Source: Clostridia bacterium
GTDB taxonomy: Bacteria; Bacillota_A; Clostridia; UMGS1810
Direction of reading: 5' to 3'
Assembly: GCA_017437345.1 (NCBI GenBank)
Contig: JAFSBJ010000221.1
Location: 1 to 5,300, forward strand
Length of the DNA: 5,300 nt
A model generated the notes under the pieces. The model was given only the letters and a program-made list of their open reading frames with translations. It was not told the origin of the DNA and searched no databases. The translations under genes and the position numbers were made by a program. Shown piece by piece: positions 1-5,300 of the stretch (the first letter of the stretch is position 1; the number at the start of each line of letters is the position of its first letter).

Positions 1-18
1 ATTATAATAACCTATCAT
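1..18 (-). CDS. Start of an unidentified gene running off the left edge
   Basis: Only the first six codons are inside the window. Reading leftward from the ATG at 18-16 they give M-I-G-Y-Y-N, and the frame is open to the edge. The start is supported by a GAGGTG Shine-Dalgarno (29-24 on the minus strand); its GAGG core is 7 nt from the ATG. A convincing minus-strand promoter at 98-70 implies a leader of roughly 45 nt. Six residues are too few to name a product, so function is unknown. It is divergent from the Asn/Gln-rich microgene, with about 160 bases between the two starts. Confidence 0.55.
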
Positions 19-69
19 AAATTCACCTCAAAAAATTACTGCACCATTACTTAAAATATTCTAAAAAGT

Positions 70-98
70 ATTGTAACACATTTTATATTCATTTTCAA
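70..98 (-). promoter_or_regulatory. Extended -10 sigma-A promoter for the leftward gene
   Basis: On the minus strand the sequence reads TTGAAA (98-93), exactly 17 bases, then TACAAT (75-70). Directly in front of the -10 is TGT, giving the extended TGnTACAAT form. Five of six bases match the consensus in each hexamer, at ideal spacing. Transcription should begin near base 63 and read into the gene starting at 18. This is read from sequence only. Confidence 0.65.
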
Positions 99-168
99 GA
101 TTAAATGACAAAAAGTGCTGAGAATAATAATTATGAATTTTTCTTAAATAAAAGGTAACAATATAGCT

Positions 169-173
169 GGAGG
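169..173 (+). promoter_or_regulatory. Ribosome binding site of the Asn/Gln-rich microgene
   Basis: A perfect GGAGG core (within TGGAGGTG) lies 8 nt before the ATG at 182. This is as strong as the sites in front of the well-identified genes here. It is the main reason to treat the 33-codon frame as translated rather than as chance low-complexity sequence. Confidence 0.8.
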
Positions 174-181
174 TGTTTTCA

Positions 182-283
182 ATGACTAAAAAAGAAAACC
201 AGAAAAACAATAACAACAATAATAACAAGAACAATCAGAACAATAACCAGCAGAATAATAATCAGAATAATCAGAACAACTAA
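182..283 (+). CDS. Asn/Gln-rich 33-residue microprotein
   Basis: The frame has an ATG at 182 and a TAA at 281-283, followed at once by a second in-frame TAA. The product has a short head (M-T-K-K-E-N-Q-K) and then almost pure Asn/Gln with one Lys. By count it holds 20 Asn, 6 Gln, 4 Lys and one each of Met, Thr and Glu, so 26 of 33 residues are N or Q. It has no hydrophobic stretch, signal peptide or Cys. Asn codons alternate between AAT and AAC, so this is not a plain triplet-repeat expansion; all six Gln codons are CAG. A strong GGAGG site precedes it and an intrinsic terminator begins 10 bases after the stop, so it looks like a one-gene unit. I believe similar short N/Q-rich peptides occur in other clostridial genomes, but I know of no assigned function. 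Options include a spore-associated or matrix filler peptide, or a transcript whose RNA matters. Coding status is likely; role unknown. Confidence 0.7.
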   Translation: MTKKENQKNNNNNNNKNNQNNNQQNNNQNNQNN

Positions 284-293
284 TAAAATCAGT

Positions 294-340
294 AAAAACA
301 GCTGTAAAAAGTTCGAAAGAATTTTTTACAGCTGTTTTTT
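294..340 (+). terminator. Intrinsic terminator of the microgene
   Basis: The arms at 294-310 and 323-339 are perfect 17-bp complements around ACAGCTGT. Inside them 311-314 pairs with 319-322 (one G-U wobble), closing a GAAA tetraloop at 315-318, for about 21 bp in all. The 3' arm ends in a run of six T (335-340) followed by ATTTTATT. It insulates the microgene from the metH promoter, which starts 7 bases later. Confidence 0.9.
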
Positions 341-346
341 ATTTTA

Positions 347-375
347 TTGAAATTTTTAATTTGTTGTTATATAAT
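347..375 (+). promoter_or_regulatory. Sigma-A promoter of the reactivation protein-metH unit
   Basis: TTGAAA (347-352), a 17-base spacer and a perfect TATAAT (370-375) form a near-consensus housekeeping promoter. Transcription should start near base 382, leaving a leader of about 24 nt before the ATG at 406. That is too short for a SAM, T-box or cobalamin riboswitch. No operator-like inverted repeat is obvious, so expression may be largely constitutive. Confidence 0.85.
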
Positions 376-392
376 AAGTTTATACTTATTAT

Positions 393-396
393 GGAG
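393..396 (+). promoter_or_regulatory. Ribosome binding site that sets the start at 406
   Basis: GGAG lies 9 nt before the ATG at 406. The same frame stays open upstream to a TTG at 361, but that codon is inside the promoter and before the predicted transcription start. An ATG at 391 overlaps this GGAG and sits only about 9 nt into the transcript. The site therefore favours 406. Confidence 0.7.
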
Positions 397-405
397 AAAA
401 AGGCT

Positions 406-1083
406 ATGAAAAAAAATACTGTTTTCTCGCATTACTATGATGCAGAAGATATAAACCCACTTCGCAGAGAAATACTCAGGTATATGGCATGCGATAAAGA
501 AAGCGAAAATGAAACTAAGCTTATTGATGAGTTTTTGCCGATTGTTAAAAATGCCGCATCACCAAGAGGGAGCTTTGCTTTTTTTGAGCTTCAAAAAAAT
601 GATGACTCTGTTTTTATTGAAGGGATAGAATTAAAATCAAAAGCACTTTTTAAAAACCTCAAATCATGCGGCAATGCTATTATTTTTTCTCTCACTCTTG
701 GCATGGAAACCGACAGACTGATTTCAAAGTATTCTCTTAAAAGACCTTCGGCGGCTCTTTGCATAAATGCAATAGCCACTGCAATGATTGAAGAATATGC
801 CGATGTGTTTTGTGATGAGATAAAAAAGGAATTAAAAAAAGAAAAGCTGTATCCTATGCCAAGGTTCAGCCCCGGATATGGTGATTTAAGCCTGGAAAAC
901 CAAAGCTTTTTTCTTGGATTGACTGATGCTTCCAGGCTATGCGGAATTAACTTGACAGATATGTTTATGATGACGCCTTCAAAATCAATAACTGCTATAA
1001 TGGGGGCATCAGATTTGGTTTTATCCTGCATTAAGCAGGGATGCGAATTATGCAACAAAACAAACTGCGAATTCAGAAGATAG
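406..1083 (+). CDS. Stand-alone methionine synthase reactivation (activation-domain) protein
   Basis: This 225-residue soluble protein matches the AdoMet-binding activation domain at the C-terminus of long MetH enzymes, here as its own gene. In that family the domain binds S-adenosylmethionine and remethylates cobalamin after it oxidises to inactive cob(II)alamin, with an electron donor. Visible family signatures are the SAM-loop RFSPGYGD (153-160) and MMTPSKSITAIMG (188-200); LTLGMETDRL (96-105) also fits the family. The C-terminus has four cysteines, C208, C213, C216 and C221 (C-x4-C-x2-C-x4-C), just before the end. That could hold a metal or Fe-S cluster, which is my inference. The split resembles Thermotoga maritima, where, as I recall, TM0269 is a separate activation domain beside TM0268 MetH. 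The start at 406 is chosen from the promoter and GGAG site; longer starts at 361 and 391 are unlikely. metH follows after 10 bases, and its GGAG overlaps this stop codon, so the two are co-transcribed and probably translationally coupled. Confidence 0.9.
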   Translation: MKKNTVFSHYYDAEDINPLRREILRYMACDKESENETKLIDEFLPIVKNAASPRGSFAFFELQKNDDSVFIEGIELKSKALFKNLKSCGNAIIFSLTLGMETDRLISKYSLKRPSAALCINAIATAMIEEYADVFCDEIKKELKKEKLYPMPRFSPGYGDLSLENQSFFLGLTDASRLCGINLTDMFMMTPSKSITAIMGASDLVLSCIKQGCELCNKTNCEFRR

Positions 1084-1093
1084 GAGATTTTTT

Positions 1094-3493
1094 ATGGATA
1101 TATTAAAAAGACTTGAAAAAGAAATGCTCTTTTTTGAAGGTGGAATGGGAACAACCCTCCAGAAAAAAGGCTTAAAGCCAAATGAGCTTCCTGAAAGCTG
1201 GAATATATCTCACAGCGATATTATAACAGATATTCATCTTGCCTATTTAAAATCAGGATGCAATATCATAAAGCTCAACACCTTTGGCGCAAACAGAATT
1301 AAATTTCCCGATAAACTTGAGCTGAGAGCTGTTATAGAGGCTGCATTTAAAAACGCAAAAAGGGCAATTAAGCTATCAGGAAGAAAAGACGACATCTACA
1401 TAGCTCTTGACATCGGTCCCTGCGGAAAGCTTTTGAAGCCTCTTGGTGATATGGAATTTGAGGATGCTGTGTCGCTCTTTGGTGAGGTGGTAGCAATTGG
1501 AAACGATTTGGGAGCAGACCTTTGCCTTATTGAAACTATAAACGACCTTTACGAAACAAAAGCAGCAATACTTGGTGTTAAGGAAAATTCGTCATTACCC
1601 ATATTTGTTACAAATGCTTATGACAAATCAGGGAAGCTTATGACAGGTGCTTCTCCTGAAGCTGTTGTTGCCTGTGTGGAAGGGCTTGGTGCTGATGCTA
1701 TCGGGCTTAACTGTTCATTTGGACCAAAGGATATGAAACCAATTATTGAAAGAATAGTCGCTTCCTCATCACTTCCTGTTATAGTTTGCCCCAATGCCGG
1801 ACTTCCAAAGATAGAAAATGGGGAAACTATTTATGACATTGGTGAAGACGAATTTGCAAATTTGATGGAAGATATTGCAGAATGCGGAATACATGTGGCA
1901 GGAGGATGCTGCGGAACAACGCCTGATTATATGAAAGCTATGATAAATAAGCTATCAAAGCTCACCCCAAAAAAAATCTGCGAAAAAAATATTTCTGTTA
2001 TATCCTCCTACACCCATGCAGTGGAATTCGGGAAAACACCTGTTATAATCGGTGAAAGAATTAATCCCACAGGCAAAAAGCTATTTAAAGAAGCACTAAG
2101 AAATAATGATATTGACTATATTTTAAATGTGGGATTAAATCAGGAGGAAGCCGGGGCTCATGTGCTTGATGTTAATGTTGGTCTTCCTGAAATTGATGAG
2201 ATTGCCACAATGAAAAAGGCTGTTGTCTCATTGCAGGCTGTGACTGATTTGCCATTGCAGATAGACACCACAAACAAAGAGGCTTTGGAAACTGCCCTAA
2301 GGTTATACAACGGAAAAGCTATGGTAAATTCTGTTAATGGAACGAAAGAAAGCATGGATGCTGTTTTTCCATTGGTGAAAAAATATGGCGGTTTAGTTGT
2401 TGCTCTTACTCTTGATGAAAATGGAATTCCAAAAACTGCAGATGGAAGAATTGAAATAGCAGAAAAAATCTACCGTGAAGCTGAAAAATATGGCATAAAG
2501 AAAAAGGATATTATAATAGACACCCTGGCAATGACAATAAGCGCCGACAAGAATAGCGCAAAGGTATCTCTTGATGCACTGGAAGCAATAAGCAAAGCAG
2601 GGGGAAACACAGTTTTGGGGGTTTCAAATATCTCATTTGGTCTGCCCCAAAGAGAATTTATTAATTCTTCCTTCTATACCCTTGCTATGGGAAAAGGACT
2701 ATCTGCCGCAATAATAAATCCTCACAGCGTTGAAATGATGAAGGCATACAGGTGCTTTATGGCACTTTCGGGAAATGACGAAAACTGCTCGAGATATATT
2801 GATTTTGCATCAAATGTGACAATTTCGGAGACGGTCGTAACCGATAAAAAAACAGAAAGCACCGAAGAAAAAAGCGGACTTAAAAATGCTATTATAAAAG
2901 GGCTTTTAAATGAATCCAGAAGTCATACAAAAAAGCTTCTGGAAGCTTTATCTCCCCTTGATATAATAAATAATGAGATTGTTCCTGCTCTTGATATTGT
3001 TGGAAAAGGGTTTGAAGAAAAAAAGGTTTTTCTTCCTCAGCTCCTTATAAGCGCCGAAGCTGCAAAGACGGCATTTGACGAGGTTAAAAACAAAATTGCT
3101 GCATCGGGTGGCAAAAAGGAAAGCAAATGCAGTTTTGTTATTGCAACAGTTAAAGGCGATATCCACGATATTGGAAAAAACATTGTTAAGGTTCTTTTAG
3201 AAAACTACGGATTTAATGTTGTAGACCTGGGGAAGGATGTGGAGCCGGAGGCTGTGGTGGAGGCAGTTAAAAAGCACAATGCTCCAATTGCTGGACTTAG
3301 CGCTCTTATGACAACAACTGTTCCTGCAATGGAGGAAACCGTTAAGCTTTTAAAGAAAAACTGCCCACATGTTAAGACGGTTGTTGGCGGAGCTGTTCTG
3401 ACAGAGGAATATGCAAAGATGATTGGTGCGGATAAATATGCCAAAGATGCTATGGAAACTGTGAGATATGCAGAAACTATAAATAAGCTATAA
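1094..3493 (+). CDS. metH: Cobalamin-dependent methionine synthase lacking the activation domain
   Basis: This cytosolic enzyme moves a methyl group from 5-methyltetrahydrofolate to homocysteine through enzyme-bound cobalamin, giving methionine and tetrahydrofolate. It has 799 residues against roughly 1,230 in E. coli. The homocysteine domain (about 1-290) has FEGGMGT (14-20) and the zinc-ligand cysteines C207 (GLNCS) and C272/C273 (GGCCGT). The pterin domain (about 310-565) shows IIGERINPTG (318-327), DVNVG (359-363), DTTN (391-394), VNSVNG (411-416) and GVSNISFG (509-516). After a charged linker (about 580-595) comes the four-helix cap (about 596-675). The Rossmann cobalamin domain (about 678-799) has the D-x-H-x2-G motif D689/H691/G694, so H691 should be the lower axial ligand, plus S736-x-L738 and GGA (765-767). 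The protein stops where the activation domain would begin; the upstream gene supplies it. GGAG (1083-1086) lies 7 nt before the ATG. All catalytic residues I looked for are present. Confidence 0.96.
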   Translation: MDILKRLEKEMLFFEGGMGTTLQKKGLKPNELPESWNISHSDIITDIHLAYLKSGCNIIKLNTFGANRIKFPDKLELRAVIEAAFKNAKRAIKLSGRKDDIYIALDIGPCGKLLKPLGDMEFEDAVSLFGEVVAIGNDLGADLCLIETINDLYETKAAILGVKENSSLPIFVTNAYDKSGKLMTGASPEAVVACVEGLGADAIGLNCSFGPKDMKPIIERIVASSSLPVIVCPNAGLPKIENGETIYDIGEDEFANLMEDIAECGIHVAGGCCGTTPDYMKAMINKLSKLTPKKICEKNISVISSYTHAVEFGKTPVIIGERINPTGKKLFKEALRNNDIDYILNVGLNQEEAGAHVLDVNVGLPEIDEIATMKKAVVSLQAVTDLPLQIDTTNKEALETALRLYNGKAMVNSVNGTKESMDAVFPLVKKYGGLVVALTLDENGIPKTADGRIEIAEKIYREAEKYGIKKKDIIIDTLAMTISADKNSAKVSLDALEAISKAGGNTVLGVSNISFGLPQREFINSSFYTLAMGKGLSAAIINPHSVEMMKAYRCFMALSGNDENCSRYIDFASNVTISETVVTDKKTESTEEKSGLKNAIIKGLLNESRSHTKKLLEALSPLDIINNEIVPALDIVGKGFEEKKVFLPQLLISAEAAKTAFDEVKNKIAASGGKKESKCSFVIATVKGDIHDIGKNIVKVLLENYGFNVVDLGKDVEPEAVVEAVKKHNAPIAGLSALMTTTVPAMEETVKLLKKNCPHVKTVVGGAVLTEEYAKMIGADKYAKDAMETVRYAETINKL

Positions 3494-3535
3494 AAATAAA
3501 GAAGGTAAAACGCTTGTTTTACCTTCTTTATTTTT
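3492..3535 (+). terminator. Intrinsic terminator of the metH unit, possibly bidirectional
   Basis: Bases 3492-3511 and 3516-3535 are perfect 20-bp complements around a GCTT loop (3512-3515). The 5' arm starts inside the metH stop codon. The T-rich end of the 3' arm is the plus-strand U-tract, and the A-rich end of the 5' arm gives the mirror-image tract on the minus strand. It could therefore also stop read-through from the convergent operon. Confidence 0.9.
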
Positions 3536-3604
3536 AGTAGGAAATAGTAAAAAATGATTCAGAATGGACAAATCGAACCCCAAAAAAGAAGAAATAAGAG
3601 AGAA

Positions 3605-3648
3605 AAGATAAGAGAAAATGAAGAAATCCGCACTCAGGTGCGGATTTC
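3605..3648 (-). terminator. Terminator of the 2-oxoacid oxidoreductase operon
   Basis: An 11-bp perfect stem (3648-3638 with 3633-3623) containing the GC-rich core TCCGCAC encloses a 4-nt loop. It begins 29 bases past the gamma-subunit stop codon on the minus strand. The following minus-strand sequence is strongly pyrimidine-rich (TTCATTTTCTC and on) rather than a clean T run. It is well placed, though the U-tract is imperfect. Confidence 0.75.
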
Positions 3649-3677
3649 AACTTATTCTATTAGCTTTTCACTGCTTT

Positions 3678-4208
3678 TTAAAGGTTATATCCTGCTTCTA
3701 ATGCCTTTATATTACTTTCAAGCATTGCAGCCTTTGCAGGTGGAACAAGCTTTGTTACAGCTCCAACAAGCTGATCCCAGGTAAACATATTTGTTTCTTT
3801 GATTAGCTTACCTACCATAATCATATTGGCAAGCTTGGGTATTCCCATGTCGTTTGCCATCTGGGTAGCCGGGATTCTGAAGGATGCAACATCTTCCCTT
3901 TCACATTCTCTTGAAATAAGGGTGGAATCTATAAAGATTTTTCCGCCGGGAAGAACTGCATTTTCAAATTTATCAAGTGAGGGACCATTCATAACAACCA
4001 AAAGCTCAGGCTCTGTTATTATTGGTGATGCAACAGGCTCATCGGATACTATAACGCTGCAGTTAGCTGTGCCTCCGCGCATTTCGGGGCCATAGGAAGG
4101 AAGATGGGAAACATTTTTTCCTTCTATCATTCCTGCATAGGCAACAACCTTACCGGAAAAAAGTATACCCTGACCGCCGAAGCCGGCAAATATTGTTTCA
4201 AAAGTCAT
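3678..4208 (-). CDS. korC: 2-oxoacid:ferredoxin oxidoreductase, gamma subunit
   Basis: This is the gamma chain (176 residues, normal for the family) of a CoA-dependent 2-oxoacid:ferredoxin oxidoreductase. The complex converts a 2-oxoacid plus CoA to acyl-CoA and CO2 while reducing ferredoxin; this subunit is thought to help form the CoA/acyl-transfer site. The family signature GFGGQGILFSGK (9-20) is at the N-terminus, followed by SYGPEMRGGTANCSVIVSD (38-56), both nearly diagnostic. The start at 4208 is preferred over an upstream in-frame ATG at 4250 for two reasons: the signature then sits in its usual place a few residues in, and a GGAGG lies 9 nt before it. The upstream start would overlap the beta gene by 41 bases. 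It starts one base after the beta-subunit stop and is last in the operon. Substrate (2-oxoglutarate, branched-chain 2-oxoacid or other) cannot be fixed from sequence; the symbol follows KorABC naming and could equally be vorC. Confidence 0.93.
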   Translation of the reverse strand: MTFETIFAGFGGQGILFSGKVVAYAGMIEGKNVSHLPSYGPEMRGGTANCSVIVSDEPVASPIITEPELLVVMNGPSLDKFENAVLPGGKIFIDSTLISRECEREDVASFRIPATQMANDMGIPKLANMIMVGKLIKETNMFTWDQLVGAVTKLVPPAKAAMLESNIKALEAGYNL

Positions 4209-4209
4209 A

Positions 4210-4965
4210 TTATTTTGCCTCCTCTTCTTTGGTAATATCTTTATAAACACCTAAAGGATATTTTTTGAGCATATTGTCTCTCATCCACTGGAATGATTCC
4301 TGAGGAGACATACCCCAGTTTGTGGGACAGGTTGAAACAACCTCTACAAGAGAGAAGCCTTTTTTATCAATCTGCATCTGGAAAGCTTTTTTGATTGCGG
4401 CTTTAGCCTGCTTGATGTGGGGAATTGTGTCAACTGTAACCCTTTCGATATAGGCAGGACCATCTAAGGTTGCGAGCATTTCGCTGACTCTTATGGGGTT
4501 ACCCTGGGTTTTAACATCTCTGCCATAAGGAGAGGTCTGTGTTACCTGACCGGGGAGAGTTGTGGGAGCCATCTGACCGCCTGTCATACCATAGATTGCA
4601 TTATTGATAAAGATTGTGGTTACATTTTCTCCTCTTGCAGCAACATGAACTGTTTCTGCAGTACCGATAGCAGCAAGGTCACCATCGCCCTGGTATGTAA
4701 ATACCACTTTATCGGGGCGTGCTCTTTTTATACCTGTGGCAACAGCGGGAGCTCTTCCGTGGGCAGCTTCCTGCATATCACATTCAAAATAATTGTATGC
4801 CATAACGGAGCATCCAACAGGTGCAACACCTATGGTGCCGCCTTCGATTCCAAGTTCGTCGATTACTTCAGCAACAAGACGATGCACTATGCCATGAGGA
4901 CATCCGGGGCAATAATGAAAAGGAACATCGCTGAGCGCGTGGGGTTTCTGAAAAACTTTTTCCAT
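4210..4965 (-). CDS. korB: 2-oxoacid:ferredoxin oxidoreductase, TPP-binding beta subunit
   Basis: This 251-residue subunit carries thiamine diphosphate, and in related enzymes a [4Fe-4S] cluster that passes electrons to ferredoxin. The TPP/Mg motif runs from GDGD (93-96) to NN (121-122), followed by AIYGMTGGQ (123-131). Cysteines C19 and C22 (YCPGCPHG), C52 (GCSVM) and C213 (STCPTNW) match the spacing I recall for the four cluster ligands in archaeal OFOR beta chains. The start at 4965 is set by GGAGG (4979-4975 on the minus strand), 9 nt upstream inside the alpha gene, and by a TAATG junction where the alpha stop and this ATG share one base. Its own C-terminal Glu codons double as the Shine-Dalgarno of the gamma gene. 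The sequence is of the short KorB/VorA-like type rather than the long fused pyruvate enzyme; the actual oxoacid is unknown. No truncation or missing key residue was seen. Confidence 0.95.
   Translation of the reverse strand: MEKVFQKPHALSDVPFHYCPGCPHGIVHRLVAEVIDELGIEGGTIGVAPVGCSVMAYNYFECDMQEAAHGRAPAVATGIKRARPDKVVFTYQGDGDLAAIGTAETVHVAARGENVTTIFINNAIYGMTGGQMAPTTLPGQVTQTSPYGRDVKTQGNPIRVSEMLATLDGPAYIERVTVDTIPHIKQAKAAIKKAFQMQIDKKGFSLVEVVSTCPTNWGMSPQESFQWMRDNMLKKYPLGVYKDITKEEEAK
4218..4222 (-). promoter_or_regulatory. Ribosome binding site of the gamma subunit, inside korB
   Basis: GGAGG on the minus strand is built from the last Glu codons of the beta subunit and lies 9 nt before the ATG at 4208. 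It decides between starts at 4208 and 4250 and implies translational coupling, fitting a complex that needs equal amounts of its subunits. Confidence 0.85.
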
Positions 4966-5300
4966 TATTTATTACCTCCAAGCTCTATGATTTTATTTAA
5001 TATTTCTTTTGGTGTGGGAACGATACCGCCGGTTCTTCCGAAGAAATGAACCTGGGCTTTGTCGCCTACAGCCAGCTTAACATCTTCCACCATCTGACCT
5101 GTGCTCATTTCAACACAGAGGAATTTTTTTGCTTTACCATTTAAGGCTTTATCAAATGCTTCAAATGGGAAGGGCCAGAGAGTTATAGGACGGATAATAC
5201 CAACCTTTAAGCCCTGCTCTTTTGCTTTTGCCATTGCAGTTTTTGCAATACGTGATGTTGTGCCATAGGCAACAAGAATAATGTCTGCATCTTCAACATC
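4965..5300 (-). CDS. korA: 2-oxoacid:ferredoxin oxidoreductase, alpha subunit (C-terminal part)
   Basis: The last 111 residues are in the window; the gene continues past the right edge, so its start and N-terminal domains are not seen. The fragment begins D-V-E-D-A-D and contains LVAYGTTSR (9-17) and VGIIRPITLWPFP (33-45). Together these mark the C-terminal domain of KorA/VorB-type alpha subunits. A Met at base 5234 is internal, not the start, because homology continues upstream of it. In KorA-type enzymes this subunit helps form the TPP and 2-oxoacid active site with the beta chain. Its stop TAA (4967-4965) overlaps the beta ATG by one base. In similar clostridial operons a small ferredoxin-like delta subunit often precedes alpha; if present it would lie beyond 5300. 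Confidence 0.93.
   Translation of the reverse strand, partial: DVEDADIILVAYGTTSRIAKTAMAKAKEQGLKVGIIRPITLWPFPFEAFDKALNGKAKKFLCVEMSTGQMVEDVKLAVGDKAQVHFFGRTGGIVPTPKEILNKIIELGGNK

Noticed and set aside
105..131. Possible plus-strand promoter for the microgene (ATGACA at 105-110 with AATAAT at 126-131)
   Set aside because: Each hexamer matches the consensus in 5 of 6 bases, but the 15-base spacer is too short for sigma-A. In such AT-rich sequence this can occur by chance.
186..283. The AAT/AAC-rich run as a simple DNA repeat or CRISPR-like array
   Set aside because: There is no fixed repeat unit or spacer pattern, and the codons vary among AAT, AAC, CAG and AAG within an intact frame. A coding explanation fits better.
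591..1058. A 155-codon open frame on the minus strand opposite the reactivation gene
   Set aside because: It lies wholly antisense to a gene with clear family motifs, shows no recognisable domain, and is best explained as a shadow frame.
2158..3444. Three minus-strand frames of 65-79 codons opposite metH
   Set aside because: All lie antisense to conserved pterin, cap or cobalamin domains and have no supporting start signals.
3554..3784. A 76-codon plus-strand frame in the metH-korC gap
   Set aside because: It runs through the purine-rich tract and the korC terminator hairpin and into the antisense of korC. No convincing Shine-Dalgarno precedes it, and its composition follows the local base bias.
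4645..5049. A 134-codon plus-strand frame opposite the beta and alpha subunit genes
   Set aside because: It is antisense to two strongly conserved genes, and its sequence resembles no protein family I know.

Overview
The window looks like a piece of chromosome from a low-GC, Gram-positive anaerobe, most likely in the Clostridia. Four things point that way. The sequence is AT-rich throughout, and nearly every gene has a strong GGAG/GGAGG ribosome binding site. The B12-dependent methionine synthase is split, with its reactivation domain in a separate gene. The neighbouring operon encodes a ferredoxin-dependent 2-oxoacid oxidoreductase, an enzyme of anaerobic metabolism. I saw no insertion sequence, integrase, CRISPR array, tRNA or rRNA.

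Left end (1-405). A gene running left off the window starts on the minus strand at base 18. It has a good Shine-Dalgarno and an extended -10 promoter at 70-98. Facing away from it, on the plus strand, is a complete microgene of 33 codons (182-283) whose product is almost only asparagine and glutamine. A long GAAA-tetraloop terminator (294-340) closes it. Right after the terminator is a near-consensus sigma-A promoter (347-375).

Centre (406-3493). That promoter drives two genes 10 bases apart. The first encodes a 225-residue stand-alone methionine synthase reactivation protein with a four-cysteine tail. The second encodes a 799-residue MetH carrying the homocysteine, methyltetrahydrofolate and cobalamin modules but no activation domain. 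Together they should form one working B12-dependent methionine synthase. A 20-bp hairpin terminator (3492-3535) ends the unit. I saw no SAM, T-box or cobalamin riboswitch; the inferred 5' leader is only about 24 nt.

Right end (3678-5300, minus strand). A tightly coupled operon converges on metH. In transcription order it holds the C-terminus of the alpha subunit (running off the right edge), the TPP-binding beta subunit and the gamma subunit of a KorABC/VorABC-type 2-oxoacid:ferredoxin oxidoreductase. The junctions are a 1-nt overlap and a 1-nt gap, with each ribosome binding site lying inside the preceding gene. A hairpin at 3623-3648 followed by a long pyrimidine-rich tail ends this operon.

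Most of the window is ordinary core metabolism. The items most worth a second look are the Asn/Gln-rich microprotein and the four-cysteine tail on the reactivation protein.
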